A stretch of DNA of 41,224 nucleotides from Frankia torreyi (GCF_000948395.1 NZ_JYFN01000061.1:1-41224), one strand, 5' to 3'; numbered from the stretch's first letter, positions 33,611-41,224 are shown. The notes: generated by a model not told the origin, from the letters alone. Numbers and translations are program-made.

Positions 33611-34813
33611 TCACCACGTGACGGGCAGCGCCTGCAGTCCGTGGATCACCGAGTAGGGCCGGAAGGCGATCTGCTCGTACGGCACGGCGAGCGCGAGGCC
33701 GGGGAAGCGTCGCAGCAGGGAAGGGTAGGCGATCCGCAGCTCCAGGCGGGCCAGCGGCGCGCCGAGGCAGTGGTGCAGACCGTGACCGAAGGCGACGTGC
33801 CCGGTGGGCTCGCGGGTGATGTCGAGGTGGTCCGGATCGTCGACGAGCGCCGGGTCGCGGTTCGCCCCGGGCAGCGCGAGGACGACGTGTTCCCCGGCCG
33901 CGATGGTGCTCCCGGCGATGGTCACCTCCGTCGTCGCCGTGCGCGGGATGCCGGCGTGGACGATGGACAGCCAGCGCAGCAGTTCCTCGACGGCCGGTTC
34001 GACGCTGGCCGGATCGTCGCGGACCCGGGCGAGCTGGTCGGGGTGGCGCAGCAGCGCGAGGGTGCCCAGTCCCAGCATGTTCGCGGTCGTCTCGTGGCCG
34101 GCGAGAAGCAGCAGGGAGGCGATGCCGACGAGCTCTTCGGCGCTGACGTCGTCGCCGTGTTCGCGCACGAGCATGCCGAGGATGTCCTCCCCGGGATCGC
34201 GGCGCGCCCGCTCGACGAGGGTGGCCATGTACGCGCGGCTGGCCTGCTGCAGGGCGAGGCGGCGCTGCGGCGGCTGGGAGGCGTCGAGCTGGTCGGCGGT
34301 GCGCCGCTGGAAGTCGGCCCGGTCGGCATAGGGAACGCCGAGCAGCTCGCAGATGACCAGGGACGGCACCGGCAGGGCGAACGTCGAGACCAGATCGGCC
34401 GGCTTGCCGGCCCGCTCCACGTCGTCGAGGGCCGCGTTGACGATGTCGACGATCCGCGGCTCGAGTGCCCGCATCCGGCGCATGGTGAATTCCGGCGTGA
34501 GCATCCGGCGCAACCGGGTGTGCTCCGGCGGGTCGTAGGACAGAAGATTTCCCACCCGGGCCCGGGCGTATTCCTCCTCGGTTGGCCCGGCGGCGTCGGG
34601 GGGTGTGAGCGCACGCCGATCCGCGGTACTGAACCGCGCCGAATCGGAAAGCACCTCCCGAACGTCGTCGTAACGGCTCACGAGATGGGCGGGCACGCCG
34701 AAAGGCGTCACCACCGGACAGACGCCCGCGCTGTCGCGGACCTCGCCGAGCTCGGAGATCGGATCGAACTGCGCGCGCCGCATGTGCAGTGGTATTTCCG
34801 ATACTTCGGTCAT
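33611..34813 (-). CDS. Cytochrome P450
   Basis: 400 aa from ATG 34813, with GGAGAGG just upstream on the minus strand. The I-helix oxygen-binding motif is LLLAGHETTANML, the K-helix ExxR is EELLR, and the heme-binding loop is FGHGLHHCLGAPLARLE with Cys349 as the thiolate ligand. Size and motifs are typical of soluble bacterial class I P450s (CYP107/105-like). Such enzymes hydroxylate or oxidise small molecules using ferredoxin electrons. The ferredoxin gene follows directly. No reductase is present. The substrate is unknown. Confidence 0.97.
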   Translation of the reverse strand: MTEVSEIPLHMRRAQFDPISELGEVRDSAGVCPVVTPFGVPAHLVSRYDDVREVLSDSARFSTADRRALTPPDAAGPTEEEYARARVGNLLSYDPPEHTRLRRMLTPEFTMRRMRALEPRIVDIVNAALDDVERAGKPADLVSTFALPVPSLVICELLGVPYADRADFQRRTADQLDASQPPQRRLALQQASRAYMATLVERARRDPGEDILGMLVREHGDDVSAEELVGIASLLLLAGHETTANMLGLGTLALLRHPDQLARVRDDPASVEPAVEELLRWLSIVHAGIPRTATTEVTIAGSTIAAGEHVVLALPGANRDPALVDDPDHLDITREPTGHVAFGHGLHHCLGAPLARLELRIAYPSLLRRFPGLALAVPYEQIAFRPYSVIHGLQALPVTW

Positions 34814-34868
34814 CACCTCTCCGCCCTTCGCCGATCGCGCTGAACGTGACGCCGACGACGCTACCACT

Positions 34869-34892
34869 GAAGTGAAAGGTCGCTATCACTTC
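34869..34892. promoter_or_regulatory. Operator-like inverted repeat upstream of the P450
   Basis: Arms GAAGTGA and TCACTTC, perfect, with a 10-base spacer, centred about 68 bases upstream of the P450 start in the 220-base gap before the permease stop. This suits a dimeric repressor site controlling the P450-ferredoxin pair. Confidence 0.45.
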
Positions 34893-35033
34893 GCTGGGAC
34901 GGATCTTCGAGGCCGATCTCCCTCGGTGCGACGGGTGCCGCGAACCGGCCACGAAGTGCGCTTACCGCCAGGAGGCGGTCAAGACCGACGGACCCGTCCG
35001 GGGGCACCTTGGTGGTAATCACGTCGATGCCAT

Positions 35034-36791
35034 TCACCGGCCGGGCGGGCCGTGTCCGGGGATGGCCTCGTTCTCGGCGCCCTCGATTTCGCCGCCCCCG
35101 GTCTCGCCGCCGGCGGCGTCCGACGTCTGGATCCGCGCGATCTCGACCCGCCGCCGCCCGACCCCGGTGGACACCGCGGCGCGCACAGCCGCCGCGAAGA
35201 CGACGAGGGCGAAACCGGCCACGACCGCGAGGTCGACCCAGAACGGGAGCACGCCGCGCCCCCCGAACTGGCCCAGCCAGGACAGGACCGCCAGGCCACC
35301 GAGCCACGGGGCGATCCACCACGCGGCGCGCCACTCCAGGTCCGGCCGCCGGCCGGCGGGCCGGGTCGCCTGATAACCGCCGAACACCGCCAGCCCGACG
35401 GCGATCGCGGCGAACAGCTTCTGGTTGGTCCGCCAGCCGGCCCAGTAGATGACCAGGTTGGCTGCGGCGAAGCCGAGCGGGGCGAGGATCCGCGCGGCGG
35501 GCAGGCGGTAGGGGCGGAACCGGTCGGGGTCGGCGCGGCGCAGCACGGCCAGGCAGACGGGCGCGAAACCGTACATGACGAACGTCGCCGAGCTGACCAG
35601 CCGGACCAGGTTCTGCCAGCTCGGAAAGGGCAGGAGCACCACCATGCCGACGGCGGCCGCGAGCAGTACCGACACGATCGGCACCCCGCGCCGGTCGAGC
35701 CGGGCCAGCACGGCCGGCAGGCTCCGGGTGCGGGCCAGGGAATAGGACAGCCGGGCCGAGGTGCCGAGATAGATCAGCGCGGTACCCCCCGGGGAGACGA
35801 CCGCGTCGATATAGAGCAGAATCGCCAGCCAACCCAGACCGAGGTTGGTGGCAAGCGTCGCGTAAGGCCCGTAGTCGCCCGTGCCGAGCGGCCGGCTCCA
35901 GCCCGCGGCGAGCCGGGCCGGCTCGACGGCGGCGATGAAGGCGACCTGGAGCAGGAAATACAGCGCCGTGCCGGCCAGGGTCGCCACAATGATGGCCCGG
36001 GGCAGATCCCGGTGCGGCCGTTTCGCCTCGGCGCCCATCTGCACGGCCTGCTCGAAACCCTGCAGCGAGAACACCACCCCCGCGGGCAGCGCGGTGAACA
36101 CGCCTTTGGCGCCGAACGGGGCGAATCCGCCCCCCGCCTGGAAATTCGCCGGATGGAAGGCGGTGGCCGTCAGCGCGACGACGGTGACGGCGGGAACGAG
36201 CACCTTCCACCCGACGGTGACGGTGTTGGTCCGGGCCAGCCAGCGCACGCCGAGCAGGTTGACGGCGGTGAAGACGATCAGGGCCGCGGCGGCGAGGGCG
36301 AGCCCGCTGCGGGTCAGGGTGCCGTCGTCGTCCACCAGCCCGGGAAACCGGTGGTCGAGATACGACAGCGCCGCGGTGACCTCGAGCGGAGCCAGAGCGA
36401 CGGCGGGAATCCAGGCCACCCAGCCGGCGACGAACCCACCGAGCGGCCCGAGGACCAGCTGCGGATAACGGGCCGTGCCACCGGCGACCGGGTAGGCCGC
36501 GCCGAGTTCGGCGTAGACGAGGGCGAGCAGGGCGACCAGCGCGCCGGCGATCGCCCAGGAGACGACCGACGCGGGTCCGGCCACCTCAGCGGCGGTGAGC
36601 GCGCCGAGCAGCCAGCCGGACCCGATGACCGAGCCGAGCGAGATGAAGGTCAGGCCGGCCAGGCCGAGCTGGCGGTGCAGCCGCGCGCCGCCCGCGCCGC
36701 CCGCGCCGGTCGTCTCGCGCGTCTCGTGCACCCTGCGCACCGTGCGCTCCGTCCTGGCCGGTCTCGGCGGCGACTGCGCCGGCGGCGCCAA
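35034..36791 (-). CDS. APC-family amino acid permease
   Basis: 585 aa from a TTG at 36791; a GTG at about 36744 (VRRVHETRE) is an equally possible start. About twelve membrane spans are visible. The first contains LTFISLGSVIGSGWLLG, the conserved Gly-Ser/Gly motif of the APC superfamily for substrate binding. Later landmarks are FSLQGFEQAVQMGAEAKRPHRDLPRAI and SSATFVMYGFAPVCLAVLRR. A hydrophilic C-terminal tail of about 50 residues follows. The family imports amino acids or related amines by proton symport or exchange. The gene starts six bases after the LysR stop, so the two form an operon. Confidence 0.94.
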   Translation of the reverse strand: MAPPAQSPPRPARTERTVRRVHETRETTGAGGAGGARLHRQLGLAGLTFISLGSVIGSGWLLGALTAAEVAGPASVVSWAIAGALVALLALVYAELGAAYPVAGGTARYPQLVLGPLGGFVAGWVAWIPAVALAPLEVTAALSYLDHRFPGLVDDDGTLTRSGLALAAAALIVFTAVNLLGVRWLARTNTVTVGWKVLVPAVTVVALTATAFHPANFQAGGGFAPFGAKGVFTALPAGVVFSLQGFEQAVQMGAEAKRPHRDLPRAIIVATLAGTALYFLLQVAFIAAVEPARLAAGWSRPLGTGDYGPYATLATNLGLGWLAILLYIDAVVSPGGTALIYLGTSARLSYSLARTRSLPAVLARLDRRGVPIVSVLLAAAVGMVVLLPFPSWQNLVRLVSSATFVMYGFAPVCLAVLRRADPDRFRPYRLPAARILAPLGFAAANLVIYWAGWRTNQKLFAAIAVGLAVFGGYQATRPAGRRPDLEWRAAWWIAPWLGGLAVLSWLGQFGGRGVLPFWVDLAVVAGFALVVFAAAVRAAVSTGVGRRRVEIARIQTSDAAGGETGGGEIEGAENEAIPGHGPPGR

Positions 36792-36797
36792 GACCTA

Positions 36798-37691
36798 TCA
36801 CATGGTGGCCGCCGGAACCGCGAACGCGCGGTGCAGGTGCGCGAGCGCCGCGCGTACCGCCGGACCGTGCCCGCCGCGCCAGATCAGGGCTAGCCGGGCG
36901 GGCGCCTCGACGTCGTCGACGGTGCGGGCGGTGAGCCGATCGGCGTAGCCGGCGGCCATCGAGGCGCTGAGGATCGCGACGCCGAGGCCGCGGGCGGCGA
37001 GGTCGGCGAGGGCGTCGGCGGCGCTGGCCTGCAGGGCGATCAGCGGCCGCCGGCGCTGCGCGGCGCAGGCCTCGTCGAACACGGCGCGCAGGCCGGTGCC
37101 GGGCGGCATGCAGACGATCGGGTAGGACTCCAGGTCGCGCAGGGTGAGCCGGGGCCGCCGCGTCAGGGGATGGCCGGGCGGCACGGCCGCGACGAGCCGC
37201 TCGCTGACGATGGTCAGCGACTCCAACCCCTCGACGGTGGCCTCCGCGGTGCCGATGAGGGCGAGGTCGAGGGCGCCGGCGCGCACCCCGTCGGCGAGGC
37301 GGTCGGAGGAGTCCTCCAGCAGCGAGACCACCACGCCGGGATGCGCCCGGTGGAAGGCGGCGAGGGCGTCGAACAGCGGCGTGATGGTGCAACCGATGAT
37401 CATGCCGAGGGCGAGCCGGCCGCGGATCAGGCCGGTCACCTCGCCGACCGCCTGGCTCACCGCCCCGGCGGCGGTAAGCGCGGCGCGGGCGTGTTCGAGC
37501 GCGGCCTTGCCCGCGACGGTGAGCGTGACGGTGCGCGCCGACCGATCGAACAGCTCGGCGCCGAGCTCCCGCTCCAACTGGCGGATCTGGGCGCTGACCC
37601 CGGACTGGCTGATGTGCACCCGCTCGGCCGCCCGGGTGAAGTTCTGCTCCTCGGCGACCGCGACGAAGTACTCCAACTGCCTCAGATCCAT
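36798..37691 (-). CDS. LysR-family transcriptional regulator
   Basis: 297 aa. The winged helix-turn-helix is at the N-terminus (LEYFVAVAEEQNFTRAAERVHISQSGVSAQIRQLE, residues about 6-40, read in parts), followed by a linker helix and the two-lobed effector domain. LysR regulators respond to small molecules and normally control a neighbour. Here the permease is in the same operon directly downstream and a truncated MFS transporter is divergent from it, so both may have been targets. The -10 sequence upstream suggests a leaderless mRNA. Confidence 0.95.
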   Translation of the reverse strand: MDLRQLEYFVAVAEEQNFTRAAERVHISQSGVSAQIRQLERELGAELFDRSARTVTLTVAGKAALEHARAALTAAGAVSQAVGEVTGLIRGRLALGMIIGCTITPLFDALAAFHRAHPGVVVSLLEDSSDRLADGVRAGALDLALIGTAEATVEGLESLTIVSERLVAAVPPGHPLTRRPRLTLRDLESYPIVCMPPGTGLRAVFDEACAAQRRRPLIALQASAADALADLAARGLGVAILSASMAAGYADRLTARTVDDVEAPARLALIWRGGHGPAVRAALAHLHRAFAVPAATM

Positions 37692-37699
37692 GAGTAGTG

Positions 37700-37705
37700 A
37701 TTCTA
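37700..37705 (-). promoter_or_regulatory. Candidate -10 of the LysR gene, leaderless
   Basis: TAGAAT on the minus strand ends eight bases before the ATG at 37691, so transcription would start at or near the start codon. The -35 is not clear. Leaderless mRNAs are common in actinomycetes. Confidence 0.45.
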
Positions 37706-37799
37706 GTCTTCAGTAGAACCATCTGTTGGACTTCTGATTGGGCGATGGCCAGGCTGGGACGCACGACGTTGTCCACCCCCGTGAGAAACAGGTGTCGGC

Positions 37800-37874
37800 A
37801 TGCGCAAATGGCTGCCACTGACGACCGTCTGCCTCGGCACGTTCATGCTGCTGATCGAGGTCAAGCCCAGCTGA
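37800..37874 (+). pseudogene. Remnant N-terminus of an EmrB/QacA (DHA2) MFS transporter
   Basis: The first 21 residues run MRKWLPLTTVCLGTFML then LIEV, after which Lys-Pro-Ser and a stop follow. This matches the start of 14-TMS drug-export transporters, which continue DVTIVNVALP. Only the first membrane helix is present. The following bases, 37875-38137, hold no gene I can support. The original divergent LysR-MFS layout seems to have been broken by deletion. Confidence 0.75.
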
Positions 37875-38137
37875 CCTACCAAGCCTGACCAGGAGTTTCG
37901 CGACTTCGGCACGCTGGCGAGCGAGAGCGACCCCGCCAGACGGCTTGCGTATCTTCTGGGCGCCACAGGGGCGACAGGCAACCTCATCTCCCGGTTGGAA
38001 GGGCCGCCGCGAACTCGCCTCTCGTCGCACAGGTGATCTCCCTGGCGGCGCCGATGGAGCGGGCTTGGGCCTGGTCTACTGTGGAGTGGGACGAGCATTC
38101 TTCGACACGAGGACCAGTCCGGGAGGTGGTGTCGGCG

Positions 38138-38493
38138 ATGAGCGATGTGCCATCCGGTGGGCCGCCCGCAGGCTCGCGGTACGCCGACGTGCGTCCCTAC
38201 GCGATCGCGGACACCCTCGGCGAGCTGCATGGTCCGACCTCGGGTGTGGTGGTCCTGGACCGGTGGTTGGACTGGTCGGGTTCGGCCCGGTACGACCTGG
38301 CGAAACCCGGCCGCCTCGAACGGATGCACGAGACGGTGCTACGAGAGGCGTCCACGACGGCAACCTGTCCCGCTGGCTGGAGGGGCGCACACTGGTCCGG
38401 CTGTGGGGTGATCTGGTTCTGCCGCCGCAGGTCCGGAGCAGGTGGGAGGCCCGGTTCACCGAGCTGACCGCCGGGCATCCGTCTGCGGCGTAG
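38138..38493 (+). pseudogene. Frameshifted antitoxin-like gene of an AbiEii-type pair
   Basis: From ATG 38138 the frame reads YADVRPYAIADTLGEL, GPTSGVVVL, and LERMHETVLREA, a protein type I associate with genes just ahead of AbiEii-like nucleotidyltransferases in actinomycetes. At about 38350 the matching sequence moves to another frame and continues GNLSRWLEGRTLVRLWGDLVLP to the stop at 38493. One lost base around 38350-38353 explains this. The unshifted protein would be about 119 residues. In the current frame the second half is not made. It ends four bases before the next gene. It is either a true mutation or a sequencing error. Confidence 0.75.
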
Positions 38494-38497
38494 ACCG

Positions 38498-38986
38498 GTG
38501 ACGGCCAAGCCCCCGCCGATCCACCAGCGACTCGCCCGGATCGGGCTCCAGGTCGGCGGTCCCTACGGTTTCGCTCTCGCCGGCGGCCACGCGGTCGCGG
38601 CCCACGGGATCCTCCAGCGGCCGAGCGAGGACGTCGACCTCTTCGCCGACTGGGACCAACGCGCGGACTTCCCCGCCGCCGTCGACGCGGTCATCGCGGC
38701 ATCCCGAGCGGACGGTCTCGAGGTCGAGACCGAACTCCGGACCGAGCTGATCGCGCGGCTCCACATCACCGAACCAGACAACTCCGACGAGGTCCACCGG
38801 GTGGAACTGGTCGCGAACTGGCGGATCGAGCCCCCAGTCCAGATGGACATCGGTCCCGTGCTGCACCTGGACGATGTCATGGCCGGCAAGGCCGACGCAT
38901 TGTGCAACCGCGCCGCCGCACGCGACTTCCTCGACCTCGACGCCGCAATCAGCAGCGGTCGCTACACCCTCGACCGGCTCTGCTAG
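38498..38986 (+). CDS. Truncated AbiEii/AbiGii-type nucleotidyltransferase toxin
   Basis: 162 aa, GTG start four bases after the preceding gene. The nucleotidyltransferase fold shows as FALAGGHAVAAHGILQRPSEDVDLF, with the Gly-Gly/Ser patch and the Asp-Val-Asp acidic pair (DVDLF) for metal binding, then KADALCNRAAARDFLDLDA. The family usually continues well beyond this point. Here a TAG at 38984-38986 ends the protein. The in-frame bases after it encode AQQADPGFG, which looks like the expected continuation, so the stop is probably a mutation followed by loss of the rest. In AbiE-type toxin-antitoxin systems the toxin transfers nucleotides to tRNA or other targets. Activity of this copy is doubtful. 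Confidence 0.7.
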   Translation: MTAKPPPIHQRLARIGLQVGGPYGFALAGGHAVAAHGILQRPSEDVDLFADWDQRADFPAAVDAVIAASRADGLEVETELRTELIARLHITEPDNSDEVHRVELVANWRIEPPVQMDIGPVLHLDDVMAGKADALCNRAAARDFLDLDAAISSGRYTLDRLC

Positions 38987-39015
38987 ATCGCCCAACAAGC
39001 GGATCCAGGCTTCGG

Positions 39016-39056
39016 CTGAACCGCCCCGGACCTCCAAGATGCCCGGGGCGGTTCAG
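39016..39056. terminator. Bidirectional hairpin terminator-like structure
   Basis: Perfect 14-bp arms, CTGAACCGCCCCGG at 39016-39029 and its complement at 39043-39056, with a 13-base loop. It lies between the convergent AbiEii-like gene and the leftward membrane protein gene (stop at 39058). No T-run follows on either side. Confidence 0.7.
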
Positions 39057-39057
39057 A

Positions 39058-39555
39058 TCAGTGTTCGGATGCTGGCAATTTCTTCTGTTCGCCGGTGACA
39101 TGGACGTGATGATGATTATTAATGGTTTGAATCGCACTCTCGAAGGCACGCTGTGTCGCGATACCCATCGTGAACGTCAGTAGCAGGGCCACGGCGAACT
39201 GAACCCAGCCGACCCTCGGTGTGGCACCCAGGCGGCATAGCACGCGGATCAGTAGGTAGATCCAAGGGCCGAACAACCCGAAAGCCCAGTGCGACGACCA
39301 CCCGAGGGCCACCAACCGTCGAGCGTCGACAACCACCAATAGCAGCGAGGCCAGCCAGACTCCCATAACACTCACTGGAGCGCTGAGTAGTCCGAGCACA
39401 AGGCTGCCGGTCGTCTCGGCGGTGATTGCGAAACCCAGACCGATCAGGGGTGTACAGGCGATGGCCCAGGCAACCGAAGGACTCGTGCGCCTGCAGGACG
39501 GCATTTCCCGACCGGGATAGCCATTCCCGAAGGGGGCCTGGCAGCGGTGGCTCAC
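39058..39555 (-). CDS. Small membrane protein of unknown function
   Basis: 165 aa from GTG 39555, or shorter from a Met 17 codons later. Three or four hydrophobic spans are visible (AWAIACTPLIGLGFAI, VLGLLSAPVSVMGVWLASLLLVVV, FGLFGPWIYLLIRVL, VGWVQFAVALLLTFTMGI). No family recognised. It lies 39 bases downstream of the 130-aa gene that overlaps the Rhs stop, same strand, so the three may be co-transcribed. Membrane proteins in this spot sometimes serve as immunity proteins to membrane-active toxins; this is inference. Its base composition is lower in GC than the left half of the window. Confidence 0.7.
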   Translation of the reverse strand: MSHRCQAPFGNGYPGREMPSCRRTSPSVAWAIACTPLIGLGFAITAETTGSLVLGLLSAPVSVMGVWLASLLLVVVDARRLVALGWSSHWAFGLFGPWIYLLIRVLCRLGATPRVGWVQFAVALLLTFTMGIATQRAFESAIQTINNHHHVHVTGEQKKLPASEH

Positions 39556-39594
39556 CGCCGCCCCCCGCCAGACCCGGTGGCTGCGGATGCATTG

Positions 39595-39987
39595 TCACGG
39601 CTGTTCCGCACTGTTATTCCCACCATGGTGCGCTCCTGGGATCACTATCTCGGTACGCTCGCCGAGGAGATGCACCCGCTCGGCCCAGACAGGCCAGCCG
39701 GCCAGGACGAGAGCGTCGAGCACCCGCCCGGGCCGCAGCGGGACGAACGAGAGGCCAAACCGGTTCCCATACGTGTCAAGGAAACTCACCGTCCCAAATA
39801 GCCCGAGATACAGATCTCTTTTCTCGTACAGGACCCGTGAGACATCATCGCGGCCAATCATCGTGGTTCGCCGGAATGCCCGGTACTGCACACAGACGTC
39901 GGGCGCCACAGTGAGCAGACGCCAGTAACTCGACGTCCTCTGGAACCAGACATGGACGTAAGCACCTCGGAAACGACCGCCGCTCAC
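39595..39987 (-). CDS. Candidate immunity protein to the Rhs tip toxin
   Basis: 130 aa. The GTG start at 39985-39987 shares four bases with the TGA of the Rhs gene (GTGA), so translation is coupled. The protein is mostly beta/alpha without a signal peptide (YWRLLTVAPDVCVQYRAFRR, FLDTYGNRFGLSFVPLRPG, ALVLAGWPVW). It may have a PH-like fold, but no family can be named confidently. In polymorphic toxin systems the gene directly after the Rhs tip normally encodes the specific immunity protein; this position supports that role. Confidence 0.72.
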   Translation of the reverse strand: MSGGRFRGAYVHVWFQRTSSYWRLLTVAPDVCVQYRAFRRTTMIGRDDVSRVLYEKRDLYLGLFGTVSFLDTYGNRFGLSFVPLRPGRVLDALVLAGWPVWAERVHLLGERTEIVIPGAHHGGNNSAEQP

Positions 39988-41132
39988 CTCGCACAGTACT
40001 TTCCGAGCGGAATCACATCCAAGGCATGAACCCCCACGGCGGCCCCACTGCCGACACCCACACCTCTACCGAACGAAACATCGCGGAGCGAGCGGCTTCG
40101 GCCCTTCGTCAGATAGCCGGCGGGAAGCGAGACGGTCGCGGACTGACACGACCGAGCCGAATATCGACGAGGAGAATACCCGTAGTTGACGCCGAGCGAG
40201 CAGCAGCCCCAGCCCCACCACTGGTTGAGAGCCCCGCCTTTGGTACCGAGCCCTTGAGCGCTCATGCCCCAACACACTCCAAAGCAGCCGCTGAAACCGA
40301 TCTCGGTGTGAGCATATGCCGCCTTCACGAGCCGCCCGCCCCGTGCCCACACGCTCTTCTTACCGCGGCAGTGCTTGCGCCAGACCTGGATGCATTTGCC
40401 GTCGAGGTCGAAGGTGTTGTAGGGGTCCTGGTGGGCGTAGTCGTAGGGGTTGTCGGAGCCGCCGGGTTCGGGGTCGGTCTGGAGGAAGCGGCCGAGGCTG
40501 GGGTCGTAGAGGCGGACACCCATGAGGGTGAGGCCGGAGTCGGTGTCGCGGGAGCGTTGTTTGGCACCGAGCCAGCCATAGCGGGGGTAGGCGGTGGAGG
40601 GGAAGTAGGGGCTGCCGAACTCGGTGGACTCCGCGTAGCTGGCCGGCGAGGACGCTGACGTGCTGTCGTCGACGGTGGCGACCACGTCGCCGTGGAGGTT
40701 CGCCAACTGCAACGTGACGGTGCCGGTGTCGGTCTGGGTGGCGGCGAGGTCCCCACCGATCCCGGTGATGTTCCGGGTCCAAGCCGTGCCGGCACCGATC
40801 CACGCCGGACTGTCCCCAGAGGCGGACGTGTAGTGGTTGGTGCTGGTGGTGGAGCCGTCGGTCCAGGAACGGATCCGCCGCGCGGGATCAAGAGCGTAGG
40901 TCCGGGTCGACGAGCCGACCGTCTCCGAGGCGACGAGGTCGTTCACGTAGTAGCCCAGCGTCGCCGAGCTGCCCGCGGGTGGATACGGGTCGGTGGTGGT
41001 GCGGCCGAACAGGTCATAGGTGTAGCCGGTGTTCGTGAGCCGATCGGCCTGATCATAGGAGAAGGAATATACCGCCGGCGACGTCGACGTGGAACAGGAT
41101 CCTGCGTCGCTGCCCCCCCTATCTGTCAGCAT
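39984..41132 (-). CDS. Rhs/YD-repeat protein, C-terminal part with Cys/Gly-rich tip toxin (5' truncated)
   Basis: The frame runs to the right edge, and the first start is an ATG at 41132. Residues beyond about 41120 do not look Rhs-like, so the 5' part is probably lost or interrupted. YD-repeat landmarks are FSYDQADRLTNTGYTYDLFGR, GVRLYDPSLGRFLQTDP and PYDYAHQDPYNTFDLDGK. After DLDGK about 136 residues remain, the variable tip: CIQVWRKHCRGKK, FSGCFGVCWGMSAQG, GWGCCSLGVNYGYSP, and a glycine-rich end closing KYCAR. Eight Cys residues occur in it. No known toxin motif is recognised. Rhs proteins encapsulate and deliver such tips in contact-dependent competition. The four-base overlap with the next gene indicates a toxin-immunity pair. 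Confidence 0.88.
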   Translation of the reverse strand: MLTDRGGSDAGSCSTSTSPAVYSFSYDQADRLTNTGYTYDLFGRTTTDPYPPAGSSATLGYYVNDLVASETVGSSTRTYALDPARRIRSWTDGSTTSTNHYTSASGDSPAWIGAGTAWTRNITGIGGDLAATQTDTGTVTLQLANLHGDVVATVDDSTSASSPASYAESTEFGSPYFPSTAYPRYGWLGAKQRSRDTDSGLTLMGVRLYDPSLGRFLQTDPEPGGSDNPYDYAHQDPYNTFDLDGKCIQVWRKHCRGKKSVWARGGRLVKAAYAHTEIGFSGCFGVCWGMSAQGLGTKGGALNQWWGWGCCSLGVNYGYSPRRYSARSCQSATVSLPAGYLTKGRSRSLRDVSFGRGVGVGSGAAVGVHALDVIPLGKYCAR

Positions 41133-41191
41133 GAGATGAGCCAGGCGGCGGCTATCATCTTGTGACCTGGGCGGGTAGGGAGAGGAAGATC

Positions 41192-41224
41192 GTGACGATG
41201 GCGGTGCCGGCTGGGCGTGGCCTG
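41192..41224 (+). CDS. Possible start of a rightward gene (3' cut by window edge)
   Basis: A purine-rich GAGAGGAAG at 41180-41188 precedes GTG 41192 and ATG 41198 in the same frame. Only 11 codons are visible (VTMAVPAGRGL). It is antisense to the open frame of the Rhs gene. It could be a transposase that interrupted Rhs, but nothing in the visible codons shows that. Confidence 0.25.
   Translation, partial: MTMAVPAGRGL

Noticed and set aside
33302-34952. Long frames on both strands overlapping the P450
   Set aside because: The P450 I-helix, ExxR and heme loops identify the one real frame.
35052-36893. 613-codon plus-strand frame
   Set aside because: Antisense to the APC permease, whose membrane spans are clear. 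The plus translation is rich in Gly/Arg/Glu with no motif.
37710-38030. Minus-strand 106-codon frame
   Set aside because: Antisense to the MFS stub and the LysR promoter, with no recognisable features.
1-41224. tRNA, rRNA or CRISPR arrays
   Set aside because: None were recognised in the gaps by eye. A tRNAscan or Infernal run would be decisive.

Overview
The window is high-GC DNA from an actinomycete. Signs are GTG starts, 4-base GTGA/ATGA overlaps, DUF6461, a DUF574-type methyltransferase, and a P450 with a small ferredoxin. The mixture of genes resembles Frankia or a close relative, but that is an inference from gene style, not a database match.

Region 1 (3-24648) is an unusual accessory locus that reads like an effector/secretion-associated system. 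It opens with a giant protein, cut by the left edge, that carries an OTU-type cysteine protease-like domain between two copies of a ~670-residue arm. Next come a 481-aa protein of unknown family (A1) and a fusion of a parallel beta-helix with two CbxX/EccA-like AAA+ ATPase domains (B1). Then follow a DUF6461 protein and a divergent Hsp70-transmembrane-ricin-lectin fusion. A WXG100-like small protein is translationally coupled to a 488-aa helical protein. After these lie a second A protein (A2), an 840-aa Pro-rich protein with a probable ADP-ribosyltransferase domain at its C-terminal end, and a stand-alone beta-helix protein (B2). A1/A2 and B1/B2 are paralogous pairs. The giant protein and the 840-aa protein share a Rossmann-like module. 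Linkers and gaps are full of 9-21-bp tandem repeats. No EccB, EccC, EccD or MycP is present here.

Region 2 (24655-33332) is more ordinary. It has an orphan SigL-like ECF sigma factor; an ABC exporter, histidine kinase and response regulator operon; a DUF574-type methyltransferase; an MpaB-like protein; and an orphan lipoprotein solute-binding protein behind a 579-base leader region with two inverted repeats.

Region 3 (33344-37691) reads leftward: a P450 with its ferredoxin, and a LysR regulator directly upstream of an amino-acid permease.

Region 4 (37692-41224) looks like a decay zone. It has a 24-codon stub of an MFS transporter, an AbiEii-like toxin-antitoxin pair with a frameshifted first gene and a truncated second gene, and an Rhs C-terminal piece. 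The Rhs piece has a Cys/Gly-rich tip coupled by a 4-base overlap to a likely immunity gene, followed by a small membrane protein. Rhs similarity seems to stop near 41120, perhaps at an inserted element whose gene starts at the right edge.
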